DNA from: Closterium sp. Naga37s-1
Taxonomy: Eukaryota; Streptophyta; Zygnematophyceae; Desmidiales; Closteriaceae
Assembly (NCBI GenBank): GCA_947471745.1
Contig: CANJKZ010000461.1
Coordinates: 687,001-751,000, forward strand
Length of the DNA stretch: 64,000 nt
Reading direction: 5' to 3'
Numbering within the stretch: position 1 is the stretch's first letter; the number at the start of each line of letters is the position of its first letter. Below are positions 38,101 through 48,268 of the stretch, piece after piece. Position numbers and translations under genes: made by a program. The notes below the pieces were generated by a model. The model was not told the DNA's origin and ran no database searches. It worked only from the letters and a program-made list of their open reading frames with translations.

Positions 38101-39493
38101 GTCGACTCAAAACTGTCTCCACACTAACTTTGAGTCGACTCAAAACTGTCTCCACACTAACTTTGAGTCGACTCAAAACTGTCTCCACACTAACTTTGAG
38201 TCGACTCAAAACTGTCTCCACACTAACTTTGAGTCGACTCAAAACTGTCTCCACACTAACTTTGAGTCGACTCAAAACTGTCTCCACACTAACTTTGAGT
38301 CGACTCAAAACTGTCTCCACACTAACTTTGAGTCGACTCAAAACTGTCTCCACACTAACTTTGAGTCGACTCAAAACTGTCTCCACACTAACTTTGAGTC
38401 GACTCAAAACTGTCTCCACACTAACTTTGAGTCGACTCAAAACTGTCTCCACACTAACTTTGAGTCGACTCAAAACTGTCTCCACACTAACTTTGAGTCG
38501 ACTCAAAACTGTCTCCACACTAACTTTGAGTCGACTCAAAACTGTCTCCACACTAACTTTGAGTCGACTCAAAACTGTCTCCACACTAACTTTGAGTCGA
38601 CTCAAAACTGTCTCCACACTAACTTTGAGTCGACTCAAAACTGTCTCCACACTAACTTTGAGTCGACTCAAAACTGTCTCCACACTAACTTTGAGTCGAC
38701 TCAAAACTGTCTCCACACTAACTTTGAGTCGACTCAAAACTGTCTCCACACTAACTTTGAGTCGACTCAAAACTGTCTCCACACTAACTTTGAGTCGACT
38801 CAAAACTGTCTCCACACTAACTTTGAGTCGACTCAAAACTGTCTCCACACTAACTTTGAGTCGACTCAAAACTGTCTCCACACTAACTTTGAGTCGACTC
38901 AAAACTGTCTCCACACTAACTTTGAGTCGACTCAAAACTGTCTCCACACTAACTTTGAGTCGACTCAAAACTGTCTCCACACTAACTTTGAGTCGACTCA
39001 AAACTGTCTCCACACTAACTTTGAGTCGACTCAAAACTGTCTCCACACTAACTTTGAGTCGACTCAAAACTGTCTCCACACTAACCTACATCGTTCTGCT
39101 GCACGGTACGGCACGGCACGGCATGGCATGGCACGGCACGGCACGGCATGGCACGGCACGGCGCGGCACGGCACGGCACAGCACGGTACCTTACAGAATG
39201 CTCACCTGCTCGTACGCATTCGACCCGAACAGGCCCTTGTCCGCTAGCCTGGCAACTGTAAAGGGAAAGTGGGAGGGTTTATGCATGTGGGGAGAAGGGA
39301 GTGGGGAGGTTAGGCTAGTGAAGCGAGAGGACGGCAATGGACAAAAGAGTAGCAGCAACAGCATCACCGCAGCAGCAATACCAGCAGAAGTGGCACATTA
39401 GCAACAGCAACACCAACAACAGCAGCTGTAGCACCAACACCGACAGCAACAGCAACGGCAGCCACATTACCAGCGGCCGCAGCCGCAGCCGCA

Positions 39494-39525
<32 letters not shown>

Positions 39526-41911
39526 AGCAGCAGCAGCAGCAGCAGCAAACAGCAGCAACAACAGCAACAGAAGGAGCACCTTATCATATCGCCCACCGTA
39601 TCTAGCAACAGCAGCCCCCGCGTTTATTTTGAAAAAAACAGCAACACCAACAAAAGCGCAATAGCAAACAGCAGCAAAAAAAATAGCTAACAATAGCAAG
39701 CAACAGCAGACAGGTTGACATCGGCCTACCGTATCTAGCAATGGCGTTGCTCTCAAAGATTGGCCCATCCGGAGTGACAATGAGAGGGATCTGCCACACA
39801 CCACCGCACAGCATAGCACAGAACAGAACGACACAACACAACATGGAGTGTTTTGAATGCTCTCAAAGATTAGCCCATCCGTAGTGACAATGAGAGAGAT
39901 CTGCCACACAACACACACACAACACACCATAGCATAACATAGGATGGACAGCAGCATTAGAGGGCATAAAGCCAGACGCCATGAAATGAAGGCATCTCGT
40001 TTCACTAGACAAAACGAGTCTCTCGTCCTGATAAATACTCGAGCTACCTGTGAACGCCTGTCACGCTTTTTACTCTCCTTGCCGACGGGTGTGAGTGAGT
40101 GAGCTCCAGAAACCCTTCCAACTGCTTTTGAGTCGACTCAAAAGCGCTTCTTACTCACCTTGCCGATGGGTGTGAGTGAGTGAGCTCCAGAAACCCTTCC
40201 AACTGCTTTTGAGTCGACTCAAAAGCGCTTCTTACTCACCTTGCCGATGGGTGTGAGTGAGTGAGATACAGAAACCCTTCCAACTGCTTTTGAGTCGACT
40301 CAAAAGCGCTTCTTACTCACCTTGCCGATGGGTGTGAGTGAGTGAGATACAGAAACCCCTCCAACTTTTTGGACACGCCCCACTGGAACGAAGGAATCTC
40401 TGCTACCGCCCCTTCCAAATTGCTTTTTACTCCCCACCTAGGCTTTAAACGCTCTTCCTGGTCCTTCCCCTACCTTGCCAATAGGTTGGTGGTGGGTATC
40501 GTACCTTGCCAATGGAAGTGAAGTTCAGAAACTCCTCTGACTTGTACCTTACTGCCCCACTAGAAGGGATTGATTTCGATCTTCCAAATTGCTGGTCACT
40601 CACCACCTGGAACCGCACTTCACCTTTCCCTCCTACCTTGCCAGCAGGTGGGTCAGTCAGTCAGGGTACCTTGCCGATCGGAGTGAGCTTTGAAAACTCC
40701 TCCGACTTGTTCGTGACGCCCCACTGGTAGGCAGAGATCTCAATCTTCACGCCCACAAATTGCTAATTCACCCTACCTTAAACCGCTCTGCCTGGTGCTT
40801 TCCCTACCTTGCCGATGGGCGTGAGCTTCAGAAACTCCTCCGACTTGTTCGTGACGCCCCACTGGTAGGCAGGGGTCTCAATCTTCACGCCCACAAATTG
40901 CGCCGCGATCAGCGCCTTGTACGCGTTCTTGTTGTGCGGGGAGGTGTAAAGTTTCTGCGCGGATAAAAGGGAGGGGACGGGGACGGGAGGCGGGGGAAGT
41001 GGGGGGGAGATAGGGAGGGCTTGTAAAGTAGGGCCGGAAGGCATCAGATTGCTGGTGGTGACCGGAACGTATGCCGACCTTCAAGCCCAGATTCTGAAAG
41101 CGATTATTGCCGATATTGGATTAAGGAAAGCGTAGAGTTTTTTAGATGAATACGGCATGTGCCGTGGTCTACACGGAAGAACATCATCCTGAATTGTGAC
41201 TTCTTTTTTTTTTTTTTTTGGCAAAGATTTTCTTCGCAAAGCCCGCTTCAAACTTCAAGTGAAGTGAGACAACTTTACGACGCCTCAAAGATCGTTTCAA
41301 ATCGATCCAGACTCTTATAGGATAGGCCAGAACGGCTTCTTGCCCGCTCCAAACCCTCACCCCTGGGATATCAAGGAATCTCGATCTCATACTAAGCCTC
41401 CACAGAGACCGGTGGTAATCGGTGCTTGTCCGTGCTGATTGTTACTGATTGGTGCTTTAAAAAAAAGGCCAGATCGGCTGCTTCCCCGCTTTGAACCTTC
41501 ACCCCTAGAACATCCAGGCATCCCTCAATACTAAGACTCCACAAAAATCGGTGCTAGTCGGTCCCGATTGGTGCTGTCTGGTGCTTATCGGAAAAGCTCC
41601 TATTCGAACTAACGGGCCAGGGTGCTTGAGACATTTCAGAAGCATCACCGAAATTCTAGAATGAAGTAGATCCGACAGAATCAGAAATCCGCAGTTTAAC
41701 ATCCAAGAGAGTGCAGGAATCGGCGGAGTGAGGACGGAAGTAGACTAAAACCTTCCGATCTTGCCGCCGCTATCAACGCTTCCGATCTTAACGCCCATAC
41801 ACGCGCGAGTACAATATTCGCGACGCATACTAGCGTACGGGGAATCGTACGCGATACAGGGTTAAGCAAGTAAGAGCAGGGTTGGAAGTTATCGAAGCGT
41901 ACGAGAGTCAT
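29184..41911 (-). CDS. EEF1G: Elongation factor 1-gamma (eEF1B gamma subunit), complete
   Basis: Structural subunit of the eEF1B nucleotide-exchange complex that recharges eEF1A during translation. Nine exons fit with exact phases and total 1,272 nt (423 aa): 41911–41903, 40954–40808, 39790–39730, 39255–39206, 34417–34322, 32828–32580, 31739–31463, 29970–29693 and 29288–29184. Exon 1 encodes only MTL before donor GTACGC. Residues 4–89 form the thioredoxin-like GST N-domain (KLYTSPHNKNAYKALIAAQF; PDGPIFESNAIARY) and 90–204 the GST C-domain (VEQWIDFATNEVDTPVTQWI; HTYLVGERVTLADI). An Ala-rich linker follows, then the conserved C-domain (NPLDLLPPSPMVLDAWKR; FWEMFDAEGYSLWFCDYKF; YDCELYEWSK), ending EAKCFK. 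Length is normal for plants (about 415). Nearly every exon has echoes; intron 4 holds a 3.8-kb satellite. A TATA box sits about 140 nt upstream of the ATG. Confidence 0.96.
29470..29640 (-). repeat. Donor-side echoes of EEF1G exon 8
   Basis: Two copies of the end of exon 8 lie downstream of it in transcription. One encodes VPQFVMDGCYDCKLYEWSK and the other EVPPFVMEECYDCELYEWSK. In both, the base after AAG no longer forms a GT donor (AAGGAG, AAGATG), so they are probably not spliced as exons. Confidence 0.88.
30030..30305 (-). repeat. Acceptor-side and internal echoes of EEF1G exon 8
   Basis: Upstream of exon 8, one copy with a CAG acceptor encodes FWEMFDPEGYSLWFCDFKFN and soon stops (about 30111–30036). 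A second, internal-only copy (about 30,300–30,205) encodes DDNTVKFVMLNKVSGFLQRM and on to KYAFA without an acceptor. Confidence 0.87.
30350..31425 (-). repeat. Donor-side echoes of EEF1G exon 7
   Basis: Seven partial copies of the exon 7 end lie downstream of the intact exon. All are versions of NPLDLLPPSPMVLDAWKR followed by LYSNTKANNFREVAIK. Six keep a splice donor, with last exon bases at 31322, 31143, 30984, 30822, 30665 and 30484. With the intact donor at 31463 the spacings are 141, 179, 159, 162, 157 and 181 bp. The outermost copy (30,355–30,440) is decayed. Confidence 0.95.
31785..32075 (-). repeat. Acceptor-side echoes of EEF1G exon 7
   Basis: Two copies of the start of exon 7 lie upstream of it. 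One encodes IAKVPTEIVKWEDSPLFKLM (about 31908–31815), the other IAKAPTEIVKWEDSPLFKLM (about 32058–31965). The first keeps a pyrimidine tract and CAG acceptor. Both fade at the Ala-rich linker. Confidence 0.93.
32139..32535 (-). repeat. Donor-side echoes of EEF1G exon 6
   Basis: Three copies of the end of exon 6 lie downstream of the intact exon. All encode YPHVQRYFFTLVHQKQFKAV followed by IGDVEQ and a GTGAG donor. Last exon bases are 32437, 32281 and 32142; spacings from the intact donor at 32580 are 143, 156 and 139 bp. Confidence 0.95.
32860..33665 (-). repeat. Acceptor-side echoes of EEF1G exon 6
   Basis: Five or more copies of the start of exon 6 lie upstream of it. They encode versions of AKRGLAALNSHLADHTYLVG. 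The clearest are at 32,880–32,985, 33,040–33,140, 33,185–33,245, 33,285–33,375 and 33,455–33,485, with another at 33,605–33,650. Two of them end exactly at palindromes: TTTTTGAGACGTCTCAAAAA near 33,500 and TTTTGAGTCGACTCAAAA at 33,652–33,669. Confidence 0.9.
33652..33669. repeat. Dispersed palindrome TTTTGAGTCGACTCAAAA
   Basis: Perfect 18-bp palindrome at the truncated edge of an EEF1G exon 6 echo; flanking GTGACT/AGTCAC extends the dyad. Other dispersed copies are at about 40,134, 40,207, 40,286 and 61,590. Shorter copies (TTTTGAGTCGACTCAAG) are near 51,685, 60,211 and 60,251. Variants with core GAGACGTCTC are near 33,503 and 34,027. Confidence 0.95.
33870..34245 (-). repeat. Donor-side echoes of EEF1G exon 5
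   Basis: One good copy encodes DTPVTQWIGPLYQYGNRIEE before donor GTAAGG (about 33,955–33,888). One decayed piece lies near 34,045–34,105, and a short copy YQYGNRIQE (34,205–34,235) is cut at a hairpin (AAATCAC…GTGATTT). All lie downstream of the intact exon 5. Confidence 0.85.
34480..35100 (-). repeat. Acceptor-side echoes of EEF1G exon 5
   Basis: Three copies of exon 5 start lie upstream, with first exon bases at 34577, 34734 and 34904. With the intact acceptor at 34417 the spacings are 160, 157 and 170 bp. They encode versions of VEQWVDLATNEI. The last has lost its CAG acceptor. A short fragment is near 35,060–35,095. A small run of GGGGAGCAGAGAGC units follows to 35,215. Confidence 0.88.
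35241..39085. repeat. 33-bp palindromic satellite in EEF1G intron 4
   Basis: About 116.5 copies of a 33-bp unit: CTGTCTCCACACTAAC followed by TTTGAGTCGACTCAAAA. The second part is the palindrome also found dispersed elsewhere in this gene and in RPC8. Copies are almost identical. The only difference I noticed is one extra T at about 37,932, which restores the full TTTTGAGTCGACTCAAAA. All frames are open on both strands because of the unit, not because of coding. Confidence 0.97.
39096..39190. repeat. (GGCAC)n microsatellite
   Basis: About 18 imperfect copies of GGCAC/GGCAT directly between the 33-bp satellite and EEF1G exon 4. Confidence 0.93.
39340..39720. repeat. Trinucleotide (AGC/GCC)n microsatellite in EEF1G intron 3
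   Basis: Imperfect AGC/ACA triplets with a pure GCC core near 39,497–39,523 and an AGC core near 39,524–39,545. It lies in the intron between exons 3 and 4. A donor-side echo of exon 3 (VARY plus GTGGGC) is embedded at 39,595–39,615. Confidence 0.9.
39845..39910 (-). repeat. Acceptor-side echo of EEF1G exon 3
   Basis: Upstream of exon 3, with a CAG acceptor, encoding ISLIVTTDGLIFESI (compare IPLIVTPDGPIFESNAIARY in the intact exon). It breaks off at TTTTGAATGCTCTCAAA, a decayed relative of the palindrome. Confidence 0.85.
40070..40375 (-). repeat. Four tandem ~78-bp units: truncated EEF1G exon 2 plus palindrome
   Basis: Each unit runs, in transcription order, from TTTTGAGTCGACTCAAAA through a partial exon encoding QLEGFLELTHSHPIGK to donor GTGAGTAAG. 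Palindromes are near 40,130, 40,207 and 40,285. The exon fragment matches KSEEFLKLTPIGK of intact exon 2, cut off on its 5' side at the palindrome. Confidence 0.92.
40375..40770 (-). repeat. Donor-side echoes of EEF1G exon 2
   Basis: Two clear copies (about 40,500–40,600 and 40,665–40,765) encode versions of ETSAYQWGVTNKSEEF and end at GTAAG/GTACC-like donors. A shorter decayed piece lies at 40,375–40,400. All lie downstream of intact exon 2 (40954–40808). Confidence 0.88.
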
Positions 41912-42048
41912 GGCGACAATTCGCTGAGGGAGCGCACGAGCAGACGCAACCTTGGCGGAACAGCCAAGCGGGGTGAGGGCGAGAAAGCTGCTGCGAGGTG
42001 CAACGCCGACAAGCATATGCGAAATTGTTTTAGCACCAACGCTCGGGT

Positions 42049-42054
42049 CTTATA
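42049..42054 (-). promoter_or_regulatory. TATA box of EEF1G
   Basis: TATAAG on the - strand, 138 nt upstream of the ATG at 41911. The block from about 41,900 to 42,150 is well conserved in the duplicated copy, where TATAAG is at 56846–56851, 141 nt before the equivalent ATG. Conservation supports this as the core promoter; the transcription start was not determined. Confidence 0.65.
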
Positions 42055-42252
42055 CGAGCATACTTGGATGGGACGGCTTGCTCGCTCGCAGCTGGGGCGG
42101 GCTGGTCTGAGGGGAACCGCAGAGGAATGTGAGAATTCGAGATCGACGAGGGAGGGAAGTGTGGAAAAGCATATCCGAGGTTCAGTGGAAACGGGAGACC
42201 TGTGTAAAGTGGAGATTCCCGCGTGTTGCAAAAAGGTCAAGTACGGTTGAAC

Positions 42253-42269
42253 AAGCTAGAAATGGATGC
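42253..42269. repeat. Target-site duplication of the LINE, left copy
   Basis: AAGCTAGAAATGGATGC, repeated at 48252–48268 directly after the poly(A) tail. The first A is ambiguous with the tail, so the duplication is 16–17 bp. Confidence 0.95.
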
Positions 42270-42733
42270 GAATGCGAATGACTGCCTCGAGCTCTCCGCC
42301 ATGGCCTGGACAGCTCGCTTCGTGAAGCTCCCCTATCAGTTCGCTTCGTTAAGGACACCAATGGCATCGCCTTTACTTCCTCTATCGGGGGATACGGCTT
42401 ACACCCGATTTCAAGGCTGTTTTTCAAGATGCTATTTCTACGTCCCTTGGGATCACTTCAAGCTTCACGGTTTCATCGCCAGTTCTCTTTACAAGTATCC
42501 TGTCTAACGAGTGCTCTACACAGTTTATCACGTCTAACTTCATGGTGTTCCCAAGGAATGACCCCAAGGTTTCGACCTCGAGATCTCAACATATTCAGCA
42601 AGAGCTTTGGTCAGAGGTCAATCTCCGCTATATATTCTCGGTGCTCAGACAAGCAGCTCGTACATTGGCCTTCACAGCCTTCCTTCGTCAGAGCTTTACA
42701 TCTCCGTTACTGCTTTTCTGTCATCCTTGCACC

Positions 42734-44066
42734 ATGCCTCCTAAAGGAAGCAAGAAGACCCCTGTGGATGTGCCTGACGCCTCGGATCCGCTGCTTCCTT
42801 CTGGTGATTCTGCGTCAGGGACGCCAAATGGGAAAATCACAGAACAAGCTACAGGTGGTTCAGGCCTTTCAGTCGCTGAGAAGGCTGCGATGTCATCGAA
42901 CAAGCAGCAAGATGATAGACTTTATTGATGATGACTCGGACGATGAACTGGATCTGGACATCACTTGCGACTTACTTACACGGATTCGCTACACTGCTAT
43001 CCTGCTGGTAACTTTTTTCCTGCAACCGGAGCTGGGCTCTGTCATCTTGACGGTGCGAACGCTGTTGAAGAAAGTGTGGTCATCTGCTCTTTCGCCTGGT
43101 GCTGCTGACGGGGCCAAGATCCAGACTCTGCAGCCGGCCTTCGTGGCCAGGACCAAGTACTGCCGTCTTCAGCTGTCCCTCCTGCGTGAAGACGACATTG
43201 ACACTGTTCGTCAGAAGGTGGTGGATTACCAGAGATCCGGCAATAGCAAGAAGATTCCGCTCACCTGGCTGTTCACGGAGGACGCAGATTTCTTGAAAGA
43301 GAAGTTGGCAAATCCGCATGCTATTGAGGTTGTGTTTAAGTACATCACTGCTAACATCTCACCTGATATCTTGAAGGAATGCCTGGCGGTGTACAAGCTG
43401 AAAGTCAAGCAGCGGTCAATCTTCAAAGCGGCGAAATGCTTCCACCGTGTTCTCCACCCAGTGACTGGGGCTGACACGGACACAATCAAGGGGCTGGTTT
43501 ACCCTTTCCCTGAGGATCAGAATCGCCGCTGAAAGCAGATCATCACGGATCCACTTGACCGTAGCAAGACTCTGCTGATCCACTACCCTTTGCTATGCTG
43601 TTCTCTCTGCGGTGGACAGCACTATGATAAGAATCATGATGCATTCATCACAGAGAGGCAATGTAACATAGGGAAGTGGAATCTTACCCTGGGGAGGGTG
43701 CACAGGATTAACGGTAACTGCACGGCTTTGCTGCACGCTGACTCCGCTTCTTCTCGTACCTTCCCTTTTTTACCATCTGCTAATGCTTCGCTTTCATGTC
43801 GCAGCTCCCTCTCTGCGCACCTCGCCGCTAGTCACACCGCTGCTTTAGGATCCTGCCATTGCTTTTTTCTCCACCGGCTGCAACCGCGAGGAATGGATCT
43901 GCACTCAGATCGGCTGCGGGAAGGCAAAGGGGAAGTCTTTATGACGGCGGCAGATCATGTGGCTGCGGCCAACCACCTGATCCAGCTGGAAAAGATCGGC
44001 ACCGCGACTCGTGTCACCATGGACAAGGCGGTCCTGGCGCCTCTAAAGAAGGACTACGGGATGTAG
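42734..44066 (+). pseudogene. LINE ORF1 (nucleic-acid-binding protein), broken
   Basis: Starts MPPKGSKKTPVDVPDASD and is open to a stop at 42,928. The continuation is in another frame from about 42,905 (IDFIDDDSDDELDLDIT…), implying a frameshift. That frame meets TGA at 43,530–43,532, then continues open to TAG at 44,064. After the stop there is a zinc-knuckle-like CSLCGGQHYDKNH. The order and the motif match plant L1 ORF1 chaperone proteins. It is non-functional as written. Confidence 0.8.
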
Positions 44067-44193
44067 CAGATCAGCGGCTTCTGGATTGGCTGGCAACAGC
44101 AGCAATGTCAGCGTGTATGGTGTCGGTGTCGGTTCTCTGCTCAGTGACTTTCCTCAGCCTGTGGATGCGTAAGGGCTGCCAGGCGGTGATTAA

Positions 44194-47100
44194 ATGAATA
44201 AACGGAACACCATCTCTCTCGCGGGCCTTAATGTTAACGGCCTCGGCAATAGGGATAAGCGTAGCTTTGTAACTGACTGGATTAAAACTGCAGCAGACGT
44301 CAACATTCTCTCTGACACAAGGATCTCGTCCACTCACAGTTATTGGAAATCACTTAGGAATTACACGGTAGTAGCCTCCACACCAACCGCGAGAGGTGGC
44401 GGAGTAGCTATAGTCCTAGGTAACCCGAGCTTACAGTTACGGAACACAGTGACTCACCCCTCAGGCAGACTGATCAAGACGGAGGTAGTAGGTAGAGGAC
44501 TTACAATAGTTTTACTGGCGACTTACTTCCCGGCGTCGCCGTCGGCGAGAGCGGTTTTTATCAGGGAGGTGGTGGGTCCGACGGTAGACCTCCTAGACCC
44601 TGGAGATCACCTTTTAATTGTCGGAGATCTGAACATCATTGATGAACCGTACCTTGACACGACGTCTGGCTCTGGCTCGGCGGCGGAGAACGACAAACTC
44701 TGCAGACGCTGCGGAGTCTTCCGTCCTTCTGACGCCTTCCGTGCTTTACATCCGACCAAGAGAGAATATACCTTCTTCTTGCATGCGCAGCAGTCCAGCA
44801 CTCGGATAGACAGGGCTTTGGTGTCGCAGTCACTGCTTCCGTGGTTGGTTTCAGCTGCTCATCTCTCACCAGAGGATCCGATTTCTGACCATGGGTTCGC
44901 GATCAGGGTGGCCTTCCGTTGCAGTAAGCAGGCGAAGTTGGGTCCGGGTCTCTGGAGACTCCCTGCGTCGCTGCTGGGCCGTCCTGGTGTTCGGAAGGTG
45001 GTGGAAGCAGCGGTCATGCAGGCGGGTGATGACTTTGGGCTGCTCCTGGCGCGCCTCAATGCCGGTCTGAAAGCTTACGCGAAGGAAGAGGGAAAGAGGG
45101 TTAAGGCTACCATGCTGCATCTCACACGGTCAGTGGCCCAGCTGAAGCAGGCGATGATGGGGGACCCTTACTGCACACGGATAAGAGAGCAGTTAGCAAT
45201 CAAGGAGGCGCAGTTGAAGGATTATCAGGCCTCACGACGAGATAGACAGCATCTAATGGCGGGGTACCAATACGAACTAAAGGGGGAGGTGGCGTCGAAG
45301 CGCCTGTCGGGCAAAATCAAGGAGAGGAAACGGCGTACGCAGATCGAGGAGCTCTGTGTGAACGGCGTGGTGATCAACAATCCTGAACAGATTCTGCGAG
45401 CGGCGTCCGATTTCTTCAGTGATATTTTTGGGAAGGACAAGCAATCTCACCCGGCGGAATGGCGGCCAGCACCTGGGAAGAGGCTGCCGATCGCGGTTGC
45501 AGAAGGTCTGTCGGCGGAATGGTCGGAGGACGAGGTCAAGAGCGCTTTCAAAGAAATGGCGTGCAATAAGTCGCCGGGGCTGGATGGCTTGCCGAAAGAG
45601 CTTTTCGAGCTTCACTGGGATGTTCTTGGCGGGAGTTTCATGAGGCTCGCGGCAGATTTCTCCGCGTCGGCGTCTCTATCTGCGGACATCAAGGAAGCAG
45701 TTACTATCTTGCTTTTCAAGAAAGGAGATAAAAATTAGTTGAACAACTATCGACCAATAACGCTTCTCAATTTCGCGTACAAAGTTCTGGCGAGGGTGGT
45801 CGCGGATCGAATGAAGCGGGTACTCCACCTGGTCATTTCGGAGGAGCAGTACGGCTTTATTCCGGGCAGGAAAATTTCGGACGCCATCAGTCTGGTAGCG
45901 GATGTGATCGAAGCAGCGCGTAACAAAAAAGAGGACTGGTATTTGCTTCTGGTGGACTTCAAGAAGGCTTTTGACTCTGTCTCCAGGAGCTTCCTCTTTG
46001 ATGTGCTCCGCAAGATGGGTTTCCCGGCGCAGTTCGTCAAATGGGTGGAGGGCCTGCATAAGGACACACGCACAAGACTGTTAATTAACGGATGGAAAGG
46101 AGAAGCGCTGGAGGTGGTTTCAGGTGTCAGGCAAGGCTGTCCACTTGCGCCTTACCTCTTCCTTTGCGCGGTGGAGCCTCTTGCGCAACTGGCGGTGAAG
46201 AGGAAGCTGGGTTTCGAGGATGATCTGCGGCTGGGGCGTCGGTTGGCTTACCTGGGGTACGCTGATGACACTACGCTGCTGCTGGAGGGGAAGTCGCAGC
46301 TGGCCAAGGCGGAGAAACTGCTGGAAGATTTTGAGGGGATGTCAGGGCTTGCAACAAACAAAGATAAATCGGTGGTGATGCCCCTGGGGAAGAATCTCGG
46401 CGAAACCACCTGGCGGACAGATGGTTTCAAATGGGCGGAAGCAGATGAAGCACAACGGCTGTTAGGGGTCTGTATCACAGCCTCCGGGAACGGCAAAGTC
46501 ACATGGGAAAAAGCGACGGTGAGGATTCTGGTGGAACTCACAAAATGGGAATCGGTTTACCTCACGCTTACCGCGCGGGCCGTAGTCATCAACGACCCCG
46601 ATCATCGCGTTTCAGGCGATCGTCTACCCCCCTGCGTCTGATGCCTGGAGAAAGATCATGAAGCTGATTCACAACTTCATCTCAGGGAACAGGGCCACGG
46701 CGGAAGGGTGTTTCTTACTCTGGGGGAAGGATCTGATTTTTGCTGCTCGTGCTGAAGGAGGAGTCGGGGTCCGGGACCCGGAGATTTTGATGGCGTGTCT
46801 GGCGGCACGGCGAATTGGCGGCCTGCTGATGGAGACGAATCTGCAGAAAAAGGGGTTGATGCTGAAGGCGGCAGACTTACCCATGGGTCTGGACACCTTC
46901 ATGGCGCATGAGAGATTGCTGAAGCACTGGCCGGGGGAAAGCATTAGATGGAAGCAGACGTGCGAGCTGTTCATGCGCTCCCCGCTCTCCATCTCGCCGG
47001 AACCGGTCGGTCTCTCAGGCGGAGGTCGCTGGTGAACGGGTGATTTTTAATACTCGCATACTGTTGAACGGCACGAATCCCGTGGGGGGGCAGAAGGATG

Positions 47101-48123
47101 CTAAAAAACTGTGGGACGTCAGGCTGGGAGATTTGGTCATGGAGGGCACTGAAGGGGGAAAAGCTTTTAAGTCGAAAGAACTGCTAGCGACATGGCTGGG
47201 AGGTGCGGGGCAGGCTAGGATGGCGCTGAAGGCCATTGCATCAATCCCATCTGGCTGGAAGGAGAAACTACTACTTCCCAGTGAGGAGGCTCTCACAGAA
47301 GTGACCGGGGGGGGGGGTCCCGGCTCCCTCACAGAGGAGGAGAGGGGTGGTTTATCAGCAGGGGGCTGCTCTCCTCCGCGCGCCCATTTTCGGGAAAGAA
47401 ACAGTGTTACCTATCAGGATTTTGCGGAAGGCCTGGGGGAAAAGGGCGCCAACAGTGCAGCGAAGGGAGAAGTGGGCCAGCAGATGGGGTGGCAAAATCG
47501 ATTGGAAGCGGGCAGTTAAAGTCAGGGACTCTCTGGCCATCCCGAGCAGACCTCGGGACGTCCTGATTCGTATTCACAATTTCAATCTTCAAGTGGGGGA
47601 GCGGGTGGCTTTCCTCAGCTCAAAACCTAAGTGTCCGCACTGTGGAGAAGCAGAAACGCTCAAGCATTGCCTGTTTGACTGCCCGAAGATTCAGCCAGTT
47701 GTTCTGGCGCTGAAGAAAGCACTGCGCATGATAAACCCCTCACGCACAGTGACCTCACTGGGGGACTTGCTCTTCAAACGGACGGCTTCCAGCTCAGCTT
47801 TTCCAGAAGCGACGATTGCTGCAATTGGCTTTCATCAATTGTGGGTGGAGCGGTGTGATGCTGTTTTCCGGGATCGGCAGTTTCGGGCGAAACGTGCTCT
47901 CAGGAGGATTGAGGTGGCTTTCCGGCTGCATGCGAGGATTTTCTTGAAACATATGGGGGAGAAACCTCGGAAGAGGGGGAACGACAGCAATGTCTCCGCC
48001 ACGTGGAGTGCTTTCAGTCAGGAGCTCAAGCTTTTGGACCGTGTCAGGGACAGGTCCAGCAACAAATGGTCGTGGAAACCTGGTTTCGCGGCAATCTGGC
48101 GTCCGAAGGCTGCAGTTCGTTAG
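44194..48123 (+). pseudogene. LINE ORF2 (endonuclease–reverse transcriptase), broken
   Basis: The endonuclease domain begins MNKRNTISLAGLNVNGLGNR, with GDLNIID and SDHGFAI motifs in the first ~230 residues. The RT domain follows: SPGLDGLPKELF, LVDFKKAFDSV (catalytic Asp), GVRQGCPLAPYLF, and YADD at about 46,257. A C-terminal finger CPHCGEAETLKHCLFDC is near 47,632. Disabling lesions are TAG at 45,736, a frame change near 46,590–46,640, a stop/frame change near 47,030, and another after the G run at about 47,310. Length (~1,300 residues) is normal for plant L1 ORF2. Confidence 0.93.
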
Positions 48124-48268
48124 GGCCTAGGCCGTTTGGTTTTGGGGCAAGAACTCTCTCTTAGCCCCTTTGCACAGTTACGACTGTCTTTGGTTTGTAC
48201 ACTTGCTCTCCGGTGTATATATCAATTACCAAAAAAAAAAAAAAAAAAAAAAAGCTAGAAATGGATGC

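Larger units (their letters stand above)
42270..48251 (+). mobile_element. L1-like LINE retrotransposon, full length but inactive
   Basis: A 5.98-kb element with a 5' region, two coding regions in order ORF1–ORF2, a poly(A) tail (about 48,231–48,251) and a 16–17-bp target-site duplication. ORF2 has an apurinic-type endonuclease, a reverse transcriptase with YADD, and a C-terminal zinc-finger region typical of plant L1 elements. Both ORFs are broken. The allelic 'empty site' is visible in the right duplication copy near 57,050–57,070, so insertion followed the duplication or the element was not copied. Confidence 0.96.

Noticed and set aside
35080..39401. Long open frames on both strands at 35–39.4 kb
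   Set aside because: They are translations of the 33-bp satellite, in an EEF1G intron. Simultaneous openness on both strands reflects the repeat unit, not coding.
39315..40005. Poly-Ala/Leu/Gln frames at 39.3–39.7 kb
   Set aside because: They are products of the AGC/GCC microsatellite in EEF1G intron 3.
42429..42733. A host gene 5' of the LINE coding region
   Set aside because: The frame lies inside the LINE boundaries set by the target duplication and has no family similarity; it is the element's 5' untranslated region.
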